Shown here in pieces: positions 1 through 11,524 of a stretch of 64,000 nt of DNA. A program made the position numbers and the translations under genes. The notes under the pieces are model-generated. The model worked only from the letters and a program-made list of their open reading frames with translations, searched no databases and was not told the origin of the DNA. Position 1 is the stretch's first letter; every line of letters starts with the position of its first letter. This stretch comes from Neurospora tetrasperma FGSC 2508 (Eukaryota; Ascomycota; Sordariomycetes; Sordariales; Sordariaceae). The stretch lies in contig NW_009799179.1 in NCBI RefSeq assembly GCF_000213175.1, positions 5,243,658 through 5,307,657 of the forward strand. Direction: 5' to 3'.

Positions 1-3000
1 AAGAAAAGGTCACTGATCAGGGTGGAGGAAGAGCAGCAGCGCCGAGGAGGTGCAGCTCATTGCTGTGTGGTCTGCCCTGGCTGGCCCCATCCCTTCCGAG
101 TGCGTGAGATCCTTCCAATCGCCATGTATTCTAAGCGCTTGGTTCCTGGCTTTCGATGTGGGCAACGACTCCAACGGACGGGGGNGGGGGGGGGTGGCAC
201 CGTGGACTGAGAAGAGACCAGTGGTCGGAGTGGTTGTTGAACTTCCACTTGCGTTGGGTGGGCAAACAGGAGAGCTGTGAGTGGTCGGAAGCAACTGTAC
301 GGCGGGAAACTAGGTGAAAGATAGAAGGAATAGCCGCCCAAAATAGCTGCTAGGATCAGTTCTGATCCATTCTGGGGAGTTGCCTGGGGTTGCTGGGGTG
401 GTGAGACCCTCTTGGACCCCTGGCTCCGATGAGACGGACTTGGGGGTGAGTGGCCAATCAGCGACCGGATCACGCTGCATCTAGACGCCCTTTGTCAAAG
501 TCGCATCGAGCAGCACTTGAGCGAGCAGCGACATCACATTTCGCAAGAGTGTGTACCGTCCTCTGGATGGCGGAAGTGGTTTCCATATCGACAACCTTCT
601 CCAATGCCGCCAAGAAAGTTTGGTCTTTTCTTCACTGCTCTGACTCTTTGCGTACGCGCAGTTGCATTACTGTCCCTCCCGTCATCCTAATTGAGTTCTT
701 TCGTAGGAAGTCTTGGCATTTACTACATCTGGCAGTCATTGATTGCTGTGAAAGTGTCATGCTTTGGATGATGCGGCAAGGTACTAATGGTGTCTTCATC
801 TACGGTTAGGATGATTAAGAAGATGAAGACCAGGTCCAGGCTCTGGTATACAGATGCAAGTGTGTCAACAAATCATACCACTTGCTCCCGTCCCGAGGGT
901 ATGTGACCCGACAATGTCACTTGGGTTGGTTGCTGTTCAACAGAGTCAAATTTCAGTTTTCAGTAATCTCCGCCCCAAAACCTCCTCGGCGCGATTCAGC
1001 CATCGCAGACAACACATGTGGCGGCTGTCTGATTGCGATCACGACTTATCAGCTGCCGATAGGGTCGTTGAAGCGCAATTTTGACCTTGTGCTACCTATA
1101 GCTAATGTACTAAAGGATGGCCATAGGAACGGCCGCCGCGTTGACAAGGTCGCTTCAGGTGGCCGCCTTTGCCGCCACGAACGGAATAACCGCGTTATCG
1201 CTGTCGAATGGGTACGGTGATAACGACCACTTTCATTTCCGAGCGGCGTTGTGCAAATCAAGGAATATCCGTTTCGTGGGATAATGAGCCCTTCTACATC
1301 GGCCGAGGGCTGGATAAGCTCACAGTCTGTACAGAAAACCCCTTTTGTTGCTTCTACACTCCTGGGCTGATTTCCAAGGGTGAGATGGACTCTTACAAAA
1401 GTTCAACTAGGTTTCTCCGGTTCTGTATAAACCTAAAGGCTATTCTCAAGTATGGATTAACTCGATCTCCATGCGCGGCTTGATTAATTCCGTCCTGGAT
1501 TTAGTTCTCCTTCGCCGGTACGGAGATCCACGGAGACAGATGAGATGCGTCGCTCTTTACTGGGAACGAATATCACCTGCGAGTCATAACCGGCTTGTTT
1601 TTTTTTTTTTTTTTTTCTAATCACATACATATTTCCGCGCCCTTACTCCCCGCACAAGTCAAAGAGGCAAGCACATGAATTTCTATTATAGTACCGGCAC
1701 GAGTGACTCCCGGATACAGTTACATTTATTAGTTTCGCGATGTCGTGCGTGGGCACCATGCACAACTTCTTCATGGGTTGCGGTGTGCTGTTGTTACCTA
1801 CCTACCGATTCGTTTGCATGGATGGATAGAAGAAGGAGAAGAAGAAGAAGAAAAACATGCTTCTATACATATCTTGACCATCCTTCCATTCTCTATCTCC
1901 GTGGTGTCGTGTTTGGAATTCGCGAACGAAGATCCACTCAGCATGGGCATAGTGTACGGTCTTGAGGGATGGGTTTTTGACACTGATTTGAATGCAAGAT
2001 CTTGGATGCGACATTCTACAAATATTTTCCACTCTGTTGGATCTCAAAGCGAATGTAGTTGGCTGGTTGCATGAACTGCTTGGTATGTAATTGCTGACTG
2101 AGCTTCTCCTTATGTATGTCGTATACTAGACTAGATGCCTGACGCAAACCGTTTAAACATTTGTTCATGTGAGAAGAAATTTGGTGAAGAGTAAATTGAG
2201 AACTCACGTTGGATGTTAGGAGACAAACTGGACCAAAAGATTGAAGGGTTCAAAAGGCGTTGCCATGATTTAGCCCTCATTTTGCTATTACAGTTGCAGA
2301 CGGGTGACCTAGTATAAAAGAGCGATGCACGATCTTGAGGTCTTGTATCTTCCAGATTTTCCTTTGAAGATAAATGATGTCTACCTGTCGCATTCCAGAT
2401 ATAATTGCTTCCCCTTTCCCCTCTCCCCCTCTTCTTTTTCGGACAAGTTCAAAAGAAATAGCAACCCTTTCCAGTGGCCTCCGGGGTCAATTTTCGAAGA
2501 ACTGCCAATCCTTTGATACAGTTCGGCCCAAAGTGGGGAATTCCGGGCGGTCTTCGAGCCGGGACGGGGCAGCCGCGCTCTTAGACCGGACTTTGTCCGT
2601 CAGACTACCACTATATACAATCTACAGGTAATGCCGGTTTGTTTGTTAGCTTGGTACCTACCTCGGTACACTGGACGAGATCAGTTTTGATTTCGATTTG
2701 TCCCATACCTTATGATTGAACGAGTAGCTAGGTAGGAACCGGAAAGGCATTAAAGATCCACAACGGTGTCTAAACTTTCGGGAAAAGCATATTCACAACC
2801 AAACCTCACCTTAATCGAAGACTACAACGAATTGGCCAGAAATGAAAACGCTCAGGGAAGTTGACCTGAGATCTCGACCTTAAGACACAAACCCGTATCG
2901 AACTGTACATACCTCTATGGACGGCTGGCTGGCCGCGCCACATTCGTTCCCTTTCCGGAATGCTTCCCGAGTCTGCCTTATGGTCGGGTCATTCCACGTT

Positions 3001-3156
3001 TTCTAGCTCCTCTTGGCGTCGTGTGCCTGATTCCAATCGTGCTCTGCATATATGTGTGCTGGTTATCGTTCCAGGAGCGACACGGTTGATTATCGTTGGC
3101 GATGATTGCGAAGACGGAGCCTTGTGTTGATACCAACCGTTTACGTATCTGAATAG
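1..3156. other. gene-poor region, no supported gene
   Basis: Short open frames occur on both strands, but none shows a recognisable domain, a long codon-biased frame or a convincing exon chain. The stretch contains one ambiguous base (N) at 185 inside a G run, a pure T run at 1598-1616, and a TATAAAA-like box near 2313 with no identifiable gene behind it. The last part (about 2640-3156) is probably the upstream region of the amino-acid oxidase gene. Confidence 0.6.
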
Positions 3157-3163
3157 TATAAAA
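3157..3163 (+). promoter_or_regulatory. TATA box of the D-amino-acid oxidase gene
   Basis: A TATAAAA lies 98 bp before an in-frame ATG at 3255 and 245 bp before the ATG that gives the normal start of the oxidase. If transcription begins about 30 bp downstream of the box, both ATGs would be in the mRNA. This is inference from spacing. Confidence 0.45.
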
Positions 3164-3401
3164 GGTCCCCAAGAACCCTTGTATTGTTGATATCGGCAAT
3201 ACCTTCACGACTTACAAGACTCAAGCATCGTCGTGTGAATTAGTCAATCCACTGATGCATTTGAGGCTGTCAACCACCACGACATTTTCCCTCAGACCTT
3301 CTCTTACTCGAACCTCGCCGCCTCCTCTGATTGTGAGCTTCGCCCAAAGACATTCAGCAGTGTACTACACCACGAGTCCACGGGAATCATTTAGCATCAC
3401 C

Positions 3402-4656
3402 ATGTCCAAACCCAAGGGGCACGTCGTCGTTATCGGGTTAGTATGACACATGCATCATGAATAGCAAATCATCGATTGCTCTGGATAAATAATCTAACAT
3501 GACTCCCAAAATCCCAAGCGCCGGCGTAATCGGCCTGTCCTCCGCCCTCGCCCTCCTCGAAGCCAACTTCACCACCACCATCCTCGCCAAAGACCTTCCC
3601 GCCCCCTTTGAATCCATCGATCCCCGATCCCAAATCAACTTCACCTCCCCGTGGGGCGGCGCCCACAACCGCTGGGTGCCCCCCTTCCCTGCCCCTGGAC
3701 CCTCCTCCACTCCTTTAACCCCCACCCAACAAGCCGAGCACGCTCTCCGCACCCGCGAACACGCCTTTTCCCTCTCCACCTTCCGCCGCATGCAACTTTT
3801 CCAGCGCCAGGGCCAGGACCAACAGGCGGGCATCACCTTCCTCAAGGGAATCGAATACCTCGAATCTCCCGGGCCCGAGTACACCTCCCTGACCGCCCAG
3901 CGGGCGGCGTCACAAGAGCTAGGACTACCCGGCCACTTTCGCGTGCTGCAGTCACACGAGTTCCCCGATGACAAGGTTCAATGGGGCTGCGAGTACGACA
4001 CGTGGTGCGTAAACCCAATGCAATACTGCTTGTTCCTTTTGGGGCAGATCATTGCTAGGGGCGGGAAGGTGTTCAAGCGGGACGTGCGTTCTGTCGGGGA
4101 AGTGTTCCAGTTATTCTCCGACTCGGTGCAAGAATTCGGAGCGACGATCCCCCGAGCGGACGCGGTGGTGAACGCCACCGGCATCGGATTAGGTGACGAC
4201 GAGATGGTTTTTCCCACGCGGGGACAGACGTGCTTGGTGCAGGAACCGTGCGATGCGACGGTGACGAGACAGAATGCGGATGGGACCTGGACGTTTTGTG
4301 TACCCAGAGGGTTCAAGGCGGGCACCATTATCGGCGGGACCAAGGAGCCAGATAATTGGGATCCGAAGCCGGATCCGGAGGTAAGGGAGAGGTTGTTGAG
4401 GGCGTTTGAGGGGACGTATCCGAGGATATTGGCAGATGGGAAGACGCGGTTGACGCCGGTGAGGGATATCGTGGGGAGGAGGCCGACGAGAAAAGGAGGG
4501 TTGAGGCTGGAAGGGGAGGTGGTAGATGGGGCTGGTTTCGTGATGCATGCCTATGGGTTGGGAGGGAGAGGGTATGAGTTGTCTTGGGGTGTGGCGGAGG
4601 GTGTGGTTGAGGGCATTCAGGGGCATCTTGAGAGCGAGAAGGGTTCGAGGTTGTAG
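3402..4656 (+). CDS. FAD-dependent D-amino-acid oxidase, peroxisomal
   Basis: Oxidatively deaminates D-amino acids to 2-oxo acids, ammonia and H2O2 (family knowledge). Exons are 3402-3436 and 3519-4656; the 82-nt intron has GTTAGT, a CTAAC branch site and AAG. Splicing joins the two halves of the FAD-binding VVVIGAGVIGLSSA motif, which supports the model. The product is 390 residues, a little longer than usual. The C-terminal family signature is present (GRRPTRKGGLRLE, then HAYGLGGRGYELSWG), supplying the conserved substrate-binding Arg region. The last three residues, SRL, are a type 1 peroxisomal targeting signal. The start chosen has a good context (CACCATG). An in-frame ATG at 3255 would add 49 residues; see findings. 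D-aspartate oxidase is a close alternative, since substrate choice cannot be read from sequence. Confidence 0.9.
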
Positions 4657-4901
4657 ACCCACGGCTCGATGTATAAGTCAACATATGCGATGAAATTGAG
4701 TTTCACTTCACTGACTTCTTGCTGAAAGGGCATCCTAGTCCAATCATTATTTTTGTCTATCGTATATTGACGTTCTAAGCTCTGTATGGGCGCCTGGCCC
4801 CTTCATTCCATCACCCCCGGTCAATTAGTTAGTAGAACTACCGTGGTCAGGGCTCCCGTCCCTGTGTTTATCGGCAGCTTCGACCAGTTGGTACCCCCGC
4901 A

Positions 4902-5830
4902 TCAGTCTTGATAGGGTTCTTCGTCATCGTCCTCCTCATCGCTGCCAATATCGTCATCTTCGATACCCTGCTTGAAGATCACCTTCTCTGCCAACTGCAA
5001 GGTTTTCCTAACCGGCAACCCAACAACATTGTCCACGCTACCCTCAATCTTGTCAATCAGCACCATACCTCCAATTCCCTGGATGGCATAGCCGCCAGCC
5101 TTATCCGCACCCTCGCGCGTCTTGACGTACGCCTCAATTACGTCATCGGGCAGTCCGTCACGGGCCTGCGCAAAGTAAACCTCAGTGTCTTCCACGTGCG
5201 TCTCTAGCTCATATCCCGGATGGGCTGCGTTGTCCTTTGGGGCGAGCACGCACACAGCCGTCAGCACACGGTGCACACGCGTGTCACGAAGGTGTTTCAG
5301 CATGCGGATATGGTCCTGCTCGTCGCGCGGCTTCTCGAGGATCCGACCGGAGCGTGTAGCGATGACGGTGTCGGCGGAGATGACAAGGGCTGGATCGGCA
5401 GGCTTCTCTACGTTTTTGTTCTGCTCGTCTTCTTCTTGTTGCCTGAGGGCTTGCTCGTACACGTGCAGAATTTTGCGGCGGGCCGTCTCGGCAACATATT
5501 CTTCGGGAGTAATCTTGCCCTTTTCGACGTCTTCGGGCTTGTCTGATGGGAAGATTTCGACGTCGTTCAAGCCAAGCTGTTTGGTAAACTTGTCAGACCT
5601 GAGTAGACCGTACTATAAAGAGGATGGCTTACCTGGTTGAGGAGAGCTTTTCGTCGAGGCGATGCCGACGCCAAAATCACCCTCTTGGTACGTAGATGAT
5701 CAAGGATGGGAAGCTGAAGGGGCATAGGGCCCCGTTTGATGGGGGCGCTCTGCCGGAGCGGTATTCCATGCCGGCGGGCTGCGGCGATGTAAGCCGGTGG
5801 GTTCTCGGGTTCAGGAGCAGTAGGATCCAT
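4902..5830 (-). CDS. Maf-like nucleoside triphosphate pyrophosphatase
   Basis: Maf/ASMTL-type enzyme that hydrolyses non-canonical or modified nucleoside triphosphates to monophosphates, probably cytosolic housekeeping (family knowledge). Exons on the minus strand are 5830-5633 and 5576-4902, with a 56-nt GT-AG intron in phase 0 and a CTGAC branch site. The product is 290 residues. The N-terminal signature ILASASPRRKALL is near residues 52-64 and runs over the splice into LGL. SADTVIA follows around residue 133, then EKP, GYAIQG and NVVGLPV, the usual catalytic and substrate-binding set. The first 45 residues and the acidic tail (DDDIGSDEEDDDEE) are fungal extensions. It lies tail-to-tail with the oxidase gene, 245 bp apart. 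Confidence 0.92.
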
Positions 5831-6372
5831 GGCTGGTTATCTGTTTGGATTATAGGAAAGTAACTAGCACGATGTTTTGCCAAAAGTTGTATGGAGAGGT
5901 AGCAATGTAATGGGATAGGAGTTGGAACGGGTATGGTGCCCCTGGCAGCGGTGGAGAGCTCCCGGTCCCGTTGGTGCCGGTGGGGGAGGGGCTCAGGGCT
6001 GCTGTTCCCTAGCGCTGCTTCAAGTGCTGGGGGGGGGGGGACTGGAAGGTGCCCGGCGATCGTCTTGTGTCAACCGAAGGAAGCTCTGGAAGGGGTGCAC
6101 GACAGGGGGAGTAACAAAAGCCCGCTGGAGGAAGGAATAGTGGCCCCACTTCACTTTCCCATGTACACTAGCGGCGGCACTGCGTCATCGCCGGCACTTG
6201 CTCAACGTGCTGTGATCAGCCTTGCCTGACCGTCACTACAAAGCAAACAAGCAAGTCACAATTTTTGAGATATTGGACGGATTGCACGACTGGCAACACC
6301 AAGAGACAAAGTAGGAAACCTCGTACGACGCGGAGACAAAGTGGTAGCTTACGCAGAACGGCAGGCATTCGT
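5831..6372. other. intergenic: Maf promoter and ThrRS 3' flank
   Basis: No gene seen. The stretch contains a G run around 6029-6040 and lies between the Maf start and the stop of the synthetase gene, both on the minus strand. Confidence 0.5.
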
Positions 6373-7866
6373 TCATTCGTATGCATCTACCTTGGTCTTC
6401 ATGAATTGCAGCAGCTCCTCGGGCGCCATGACGAGGTTCTTCTGCGCCGGCTTGTCGCCTGTCTGAAGACCGCCGGTAGCATCAACCGTGACAGTTCCAT
6501 TGGCAATATCCTTGGGGCCAACCACGATGATCATACCGTAACCCTTGGTCTTGGCCTCGCGAATCTTGAGCGACAGACTGCGCGCACTGTCATCGAGGTC
6601 AACAGCAAGGCCCGACGGGGATACGTGAACATCTGCAGAGTCTGTACCCAGCAGCACCTTCTGCGTATTGCGCGCGAACTGTAACACCGGCTCACTGTCG
6701 TTTACTGTGAGGACAATGCCCTGTCTGGGGTTCAGCCAAAATGGCCATTTGCCATTATAGTGCTCAATCAGCAAAGCGAACATGCGCTCCGCCGAGCCTA
6801 GAACAGCCCGGTGGATCATAACAGGCCTCACGGGTCCGGAGACAGCAAGGAGCTCGGGGTCCGTCGTTGTCTCGCCTTTGGCCTCCAGTTCAGGAGCTGG
6901 CGCCTGATACTCAAGCTCGAACCGCTTGGGCAGCTGGAAGTCGAGCTGGATGGTGGCCGTCTGATGTTCCTTTCCGTCCGAGTCCTTCAGGATTACATCG
7001 ATCTTCGGCCCGTAAAAGGCACCATCTCCCTCGTTCAAGGTCCATGGCTCTCCCGAATTATCCAACGCTCGCTTCAGGGATCCTTCCGCGTGCTCCCAAT
7101 CCTCCAGACTGCCGATATGGTTTTCGGGTCTCGTGGAAAGCTTCAAACGGTACGACCCCAGGCGGAAGTCCTTGTATACGCGTCGGATGAACTCAAGGGT
7201 CTTGCTGATTTCGTCCTCGATCTGATTCGGCCGACAGAAAATATGGCCGTCGTCTTGGTGGAATCTACGAACACGGGTAAGGCCACTCAATGCGCCCGAA
7301 ATTTCGTTACGGTGGAGGGGGCTAAAGTCGGCGTAGCGAATAGGGAGGTCGCGATAACTCCGTTTTTGCGCCGCGAATATCAGACAATGGCCAGGGCAAT
7401 TCATGGGTTTGAGTCCGTACTCGTCGGCTTCGCCGGCCTCGGTAACATCGGCGCGCGAGGGAGATGTGCTCGTGACGGTGAACATGTCGTCGGCGTAGTT
7501 TTCGAGATGGCCCGACTTGGCCCAGAGCGCCTTCTTGTAGATCGTCGGGGTAATGACTTCCTGAAAGCCATAGTGAACGTATTGCTTGCGGAGGTATTCG
7601 ACAAGACGGTTGAAGATGCGGGCGCCATTGGGCAGGAAGATGGGCGATCCAGGGCTGTAGATCGAGGTCATGAAGAGCTCCTGTTGTGTTCCGAGATCGC
7701 GATGGTCGGGCGCTGCTGGCTTCGTGGGGACGGGGTTCGCGCTGGCGCAAGACGAGCACAGCCGATGGCGCACCTGGACTTGGGAGATGGCAGGACGAGC
7801 GAGCGGTACCCTAGCTCGGGTCAAAAGAGCCCGCGAAGTCCATCTTGTAAGCCGTGGAGAGAGCAT
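6373..7866 (-). CDS. threonyl-tRNA synthetase, mitochondrial
   Basis: Charges tRNA-Thr with threonine in mitochondria. A single uninterrupted frame gives 497 residues from the ATG at 7866. The class II core is clear: motif 1 region GFQEVITPTIYKKALW, KPMNCPGHC, motif 2 RNEISGALSGLTRVRRFHQDD, and the anticodon-binding domain after PRQGIVLTVND. No N-terminal TGS or editing domain is present, as in yeast MST1, which points to the mitochondrial enzyme. The start at 7866 gives an Arg/Ser-rich, acid-free leader typical of a mitochondrial presequence. The frame stays open for 62 more codons up to 8052, but that segment is less leader-like, so I prefer the inner start. Confidence 0.93.
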   Translation of the reverse strand: MLSPRLTRWTSRALLTRARVPLARPAISQVQVRHRLCSSCASANPVPTKPAAPDHRDLGTQQELFMTSIYSPGSPIFLPNGARIFNRLVEYLRKQYVHYGFQEVITPTIYKKALWAKSGHLENYADDMFTVTSTSPSRADVTEAGEADEYGLKPMNCPGHCLIFAAQKRSYRDLPIRYADFSPLHRNEISGALSGLTRVRRFHQDDGHIFCRPNQIEDEISKTLEFIRRVYKDFRLGSYRLKLSTRPENHIGSLEDWEHAEGSLKRALDNSGEPWTLNEGDGAFYGPKIDVILKDSDGKEHQTATIQLDFQLPKRFELEYQAPAPELEAKGETTTDPELLAVSGPVRPVMIHRAVLGSAERMFALLIEHYNGKWPFWLNPRQGIVLTVNDSEPVLQFARNTQKVLLGTDSADVHVSPSGLAVDLDDSARSLSLKIREAKTKGYGMIIVVGPKDIANGTVTVDATGGLQTGDKPAQKNLVMAPEELLQFMKTKVDAYE

Positions 7867-9025
7867 CCTCCCGTCGCCTCTCCACACTGTCAGGATGTGC
7901 GGTTGTCGTTGAGAGGTGTTGGAATTGGGTGTGATCACGGCAAACCCGACTTTTCCAGACAGAATGGAAGCTAGGTCGGGCGGCTGGCTTCTTTGTCGCG
8001 CTTGTCTTGGCGATAGCGATCGGCTCATCCCATTGTGCCCCTGCCGCTGCAAGGGGTCCCCGCCCTGGGCCAGCCCTCCAACTTACCTGAACCCCGGCTC
8101 GGGGCCGTTTGCCGTCAACACACCTCAGTGGGGCACCTGTCTGCCGGGCGGGGGCAGGTGACTTGAGGTGATAGGTACCTCAAGGTGTAAGTGAGACACG
8201 CGGTGCTGGCCATGAATCGTGATTCTTCTCGACGTCACTCACCACTTCGATGTTCACCGAGTCACCGTCCTGCTGCTCTCTGTGGCCGACTGAAGTCGAC
8301 GATACAAAGCAAGGTCACCAGAACTCTTTCTTTCTTTCTTTACATCATCCCGTCCTGTGACAGGATATGCGCTGCGGCACATACACACACTGTACCTAGC
8401 AGCGTGCATCGGTACCTTACACCACCTTGACTTGACTTTGAGTTGCCTTCTCCCTTCTCTTCTCCGCCTACCCTACAGTTTCACCTTCACCTAGTCCATT
8501 TCCGTCGCATTCCAGTTGCTTGGTTCAACGACATCTTACTCAGCCTCATCTCTCCAAGGCTATTTGCTGGACTATCAAAGAACACACCCATCTCTCCTGT
8601 TCTTCTATACATCCTGTGGCCGCGGAACAGTCACCTTTGATCTCGCGCGCCTCAGCTGATAGTTCCGTTTTCACCACTTATCCCCTTGTATCGGTGCCTT
8701 ATCGTGACTCCTCTACACGGTATTAGTCTGTGCGCCCCTTGCTTTTGAGCGACTTGAAGCCTGGCATCGACTTCACGGTAAACAAAGAACCAGTTATCAG
8801 TTGCGGTTAAGAATTGGCCGAGCTCCCCCGCTGTCAACAATCAAATCAAATCAGGACACCTACAAGAAGCACTGTTGCCTAAAAGTTCACACACATCAAC
8901 CAACAATCCCGACGTCCTTGGATCTTTACGCTCCATGTTATCGCGATCCTATTACTATAAAACCTTGACTTCGCAACTCTTATCATAGCTTCCCCACGAG
9001 CTCATTCCATGGTGTTTATATAACC
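7867..9025. other. divergent promoter region
   Basis: Lies between the synthetase gene (minus) and the membrane-protein gene (plus). It contains a TTTC repeat near 8327-8341 and long pyrimidine-rich tracts from 8440 to 8600, typical of fungal 5' flanks and leaders. No conserved coding segment seen. Confidence 0.5.
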
Positions 9026-10909
9026 ATGTCGGGACGTCAACCACCAGGGCAGCCGCCCAATGTATCGAGTTCGTGGCGCATGGTCGAGGGAGGCGAGAAT
9101 GATAGCTTCGACACCTCATTGATGCCCGACGATTATGATGGCAACGATATGATCCTGTCCAGCCAAAGCGATCACTCGCATATAGACGGGAGCCAGCCCT
9201 ACAGTTTGGACGGATCTCAGCCATTCAGTATAGGAGGGTCACAGGACGAGAGTCTCGAGAGTTTCCTACACAGAGCCGAGGACGACGATCAAGTCATCAT
9301 GAGAACTCCCTTCCGGCCTTCAATTCCACAATCTGTCCGGCACGCTTCTCGCGAAAACATGAGACATCGGATTCAGCCATCACCACAGGAGTTTTACATG
9401 CCCATGGTCGATGTCGATAGCAGACTTGTCGACAGCCGACGATCCAGTGCACGGTCGTCCATGACAGTGCGACAGTTTCCGCCTTCGCTGCCTGGTCTAC
9501 GCCACCGACAAACACATCGTTCCGGCCGTCACCCATCAACAGACTTCCGTAAGGATCATCATTCGTCAGGGGAGGAGACCGAAGTCAATGCGGATATTGA
9601 AGAGAGGGTCGAAGAAATGAGGAGGTCTAGACTTGGGACATCAAAACGACAACAGGCGCCAGAGATTCAGGGGTTTTTTGACCGATTTTTCGACTCGGTA
9701 CCGGATGCCGTATTCAACACTTTTTCTTGGGCCTTGGGAGTCGTTGGCCTTGCGTTCAAATATGCGCAAAAACCCATCGCCATTCTGGTATCTGTATATC
9801 TCATCTTTGGACTCCTTTCGATGGTCCAGAACATGGCGACATTATCCCTCTATACGGCCTTATCACCAGTATGTCGTGTACCAGGCGCAAAATGGCTCAA
9901 CCTGCCATTCTGTCTCGATATGTCTGCGAAAACAAACACGCACATCCAGTTCGACCCTGTAATAGAGATTCAGGATCGCTTTGAGGGGGTTCTAGAAAAA
10001 GCTGCCGAAAGTGCTTCGCTGCCTTTGGAGATGAAGCGCTCCGAGCTAGCTATCCGTGACCTACGTACCATGGTCCGCTACAGCCAGCTTCACGGCAAAG
10101 AACAACTGATACTTGAATTTGACGGGTACATCGACGCCGCAAGCTCGGCAACTTGGGATCTTCAAAGGTTCAACACCCGCGTGGGATCAACAATAGATTC
10201 CATAATCAGCGTCAACCGATGGACATCTCGGTACATTGATGAACTATCAGATGACATGAAGCACCGCGGCATCTTGGGCGAGTGGTGGGACTGGGTCTTC
10301 TCCCCCTTTCAGCCATCCACCTACACGGAGCGCAAGCTTCTGGACCAGTACATCGACCACACGATCCGCGTCTCGGACAAGATTGCCAACCTGATAAGGG
10401 AAGCGCAAGCCGTCCTGATTACGTTGCAGAGGGCAGAAGACCACCTCGAAGTCATATACGATTTCGTGACTAGAACTCAGGAACATATACAGGCGAAGAA
10501 GGAGGAGGTCTTTTGGGAATTGTGGACCTATATCGGCATCAAATCCGAGAACCGCAAGAGCTACAACAACCAGCTGGCGCTGCTTAGGAAGGTTGAGGAC
10601 CAGCGCTCGGAAGCCGTGAAACAGGTCAGCGAACTCATTGTTGAGCTGCAGAACATTCAGGTCAGCCTGAACGGGCTAAGAGACCGGGTTGGAGAGCCGG
10701 AGGTGGCGAGGGATGCTGGTCTTGAGATACCGCTATATGTACATGTCGAAACCATTGATAGGGGAGTTGAAAGGCTGGAATCGGCGAGGAATAAGATAAG
10801 GGATGTCGAGAATGAGCGTGTGCGGGAGGCGCTGGCTAGGGGGAAAGAGGAGTTGCCGGAGTTGGAGGCAAAGGCGTACAATAGACGTATTCCTGGTCTT
10901 GGTTGGTAG
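9026..10909 (+). CDS. unidentified fungal membrane protein with C-terminal coiled coils
   Basis: A 627-residue single-exon frame with good codon use. I do not recognise the family. Residues 1-225 are hydrophilic and low in complexity and include a short repeat (SQPYSLDG, SQPFSIGG, SQDESLES, around residues 54-78). Two adjacent hydrophobic segments, about residues 228-246 and 250-268, look like a hairpin or a paired membrane anchor. After a cysteine-containing linker ([10 protein letters not shown]...PFCLD), the last 320 residues are mostly helical and charged with heptad-like stretches, ending in RRIPGLGW. There is no signal peptide. A nuclear-envelope or ER anchor protein is possible but is inference only. 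The gene lies divergent from the synthetase and upstream of urease on the same strand. Confidence 0.85.
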   Translation: MSGRQPPGQPPNVSSSWRMVEGGENDSFDTSLMPDDYDGNDMILSSQSDHSHIDGSQPYSLDGSQPFSIGGSQDESLESFLHRAEDDDQVIMRTPFRPSIPQSVRHASRENMRHRIQPSPQEFYMPMVDVDSRLVDSRRSSARSSMTVRQFPPSLPGLRHRQTHRSGRHPSTDFRKDHHSSGEETEVNADIEERVEEMRRSRLGTSKRQQAPEIQGFFDRFFDSVPDAVFNTFSWALGVVGLAFKYAQKPIAILVSVYLIFGLLSMVQNMATLSLYTALSPVCRVPGAKWLNLPFCLDMSAKTNTHIQFDPVIEIQDRFEGVLEKAAESASLPLEMKRSELAIRDLRTMVRYSQLHGKEQLILEFDGYIDAASSATWDLQRFNTRVGSTIDSIISVNRWTSRYIDELSDDMKHRGILGEWWDWVFSPFQPSTYTERKLLDQYIDHTIRVSDKIANLIREAQAVLITLQRAEDHLEVIYDFVTRTQEHIQAKKEEVFWELWTYIGIKSENRKSYNNQLALLRKVEDQRSEAVKQVSELIVELQNIQVSLNGLRDRVGEPEVARDAGLEIPLYVHVETIDRGVERLESARNKIRDVENERVREALARGKEELPELEAKAYNRRIPGLGW

Positions 10910-11524
10910 ACAGTGTCGAGGTCGCAAATGGCAGGTTACATATGTTGGGGCAGGGAAAGAGTATTCCTCGAAGCGTTCTACATGTACTTTCTTATTTCTC
11001 AGGGGGTAGTTTGGGAGTCGGAGGAGTTTGGAGTTTGAATAAATTCAATCATTAGCTTGCTGTATAGATGAGTTTCTTGGAAACAAAATCCAAGGACAAA
11101 ATTCGCATACGCAATATCCTCAATCCATCACGTTACTCGTGGTACAGATGGTGTTTCTTTTTCTTTGTCAATGTAAGTGTGGCTACCCCTATCATCGTTG
11201 CTGATGCCCTTTGGAGTTGTAAACAACGAAAAGGTTACATACTGAGCTGTTACTAACAATATCCGCCTTATCAGTAAAAGTGTGCGGGGTACAGCAATCT
11301 CTGGGACAACATCCCACCGCAGTCGGTGTCTTTTACCGCGGTCGCATCTAGAACGTTGGAAGCGGACTGATAAGCAGCTGGTACAGAACCACGCGGGGGT
11401 TAAAACTAGTAGCAGTCCTCGATGTTAGTGTCATCGGGGCAGAGGACGTCACTGTTCTCTTTTTCTTGACCTCGTTCATTGTCGAACTTGGATCGAAACT
11501 CTCGTCAACATCGACAGGAACAAG
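10910..11524 (+). promoter_or_regulatory. urease upstream region with paired GATA sites
   Basis: No gene seen in this interval. CTTATC at 11267-11272 and GATAAG at 11369-11374 face opposite ways about 100 bp apart, 150-260 bp before the urease ATG. Paired GATA sites are the known target of NIT2/AreA nitrogen regulators (established for nitrogen catabolic genes); a role here is inferred. Confidence 0.45.

Noticed and set aside
450-1483. Four overlapping small frames (76-119 codons)
   Set aside because: No shared exon chain, no domain, and stops in every alternative join I tried.
3438-3974. Minus-strand open frame opposite the amino-acid oxidase
   Set aside because: Antisense shadow of a GC-rich coding exon; no domain and no independent start signal.
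7867-8052. 62-codon N-terminal extension of threonyl-tRNA synthetase
   Set aside because: Frame is open but the segment is not leader-like, while the ATG at 7866 begins a typical mitochondrial presequence.
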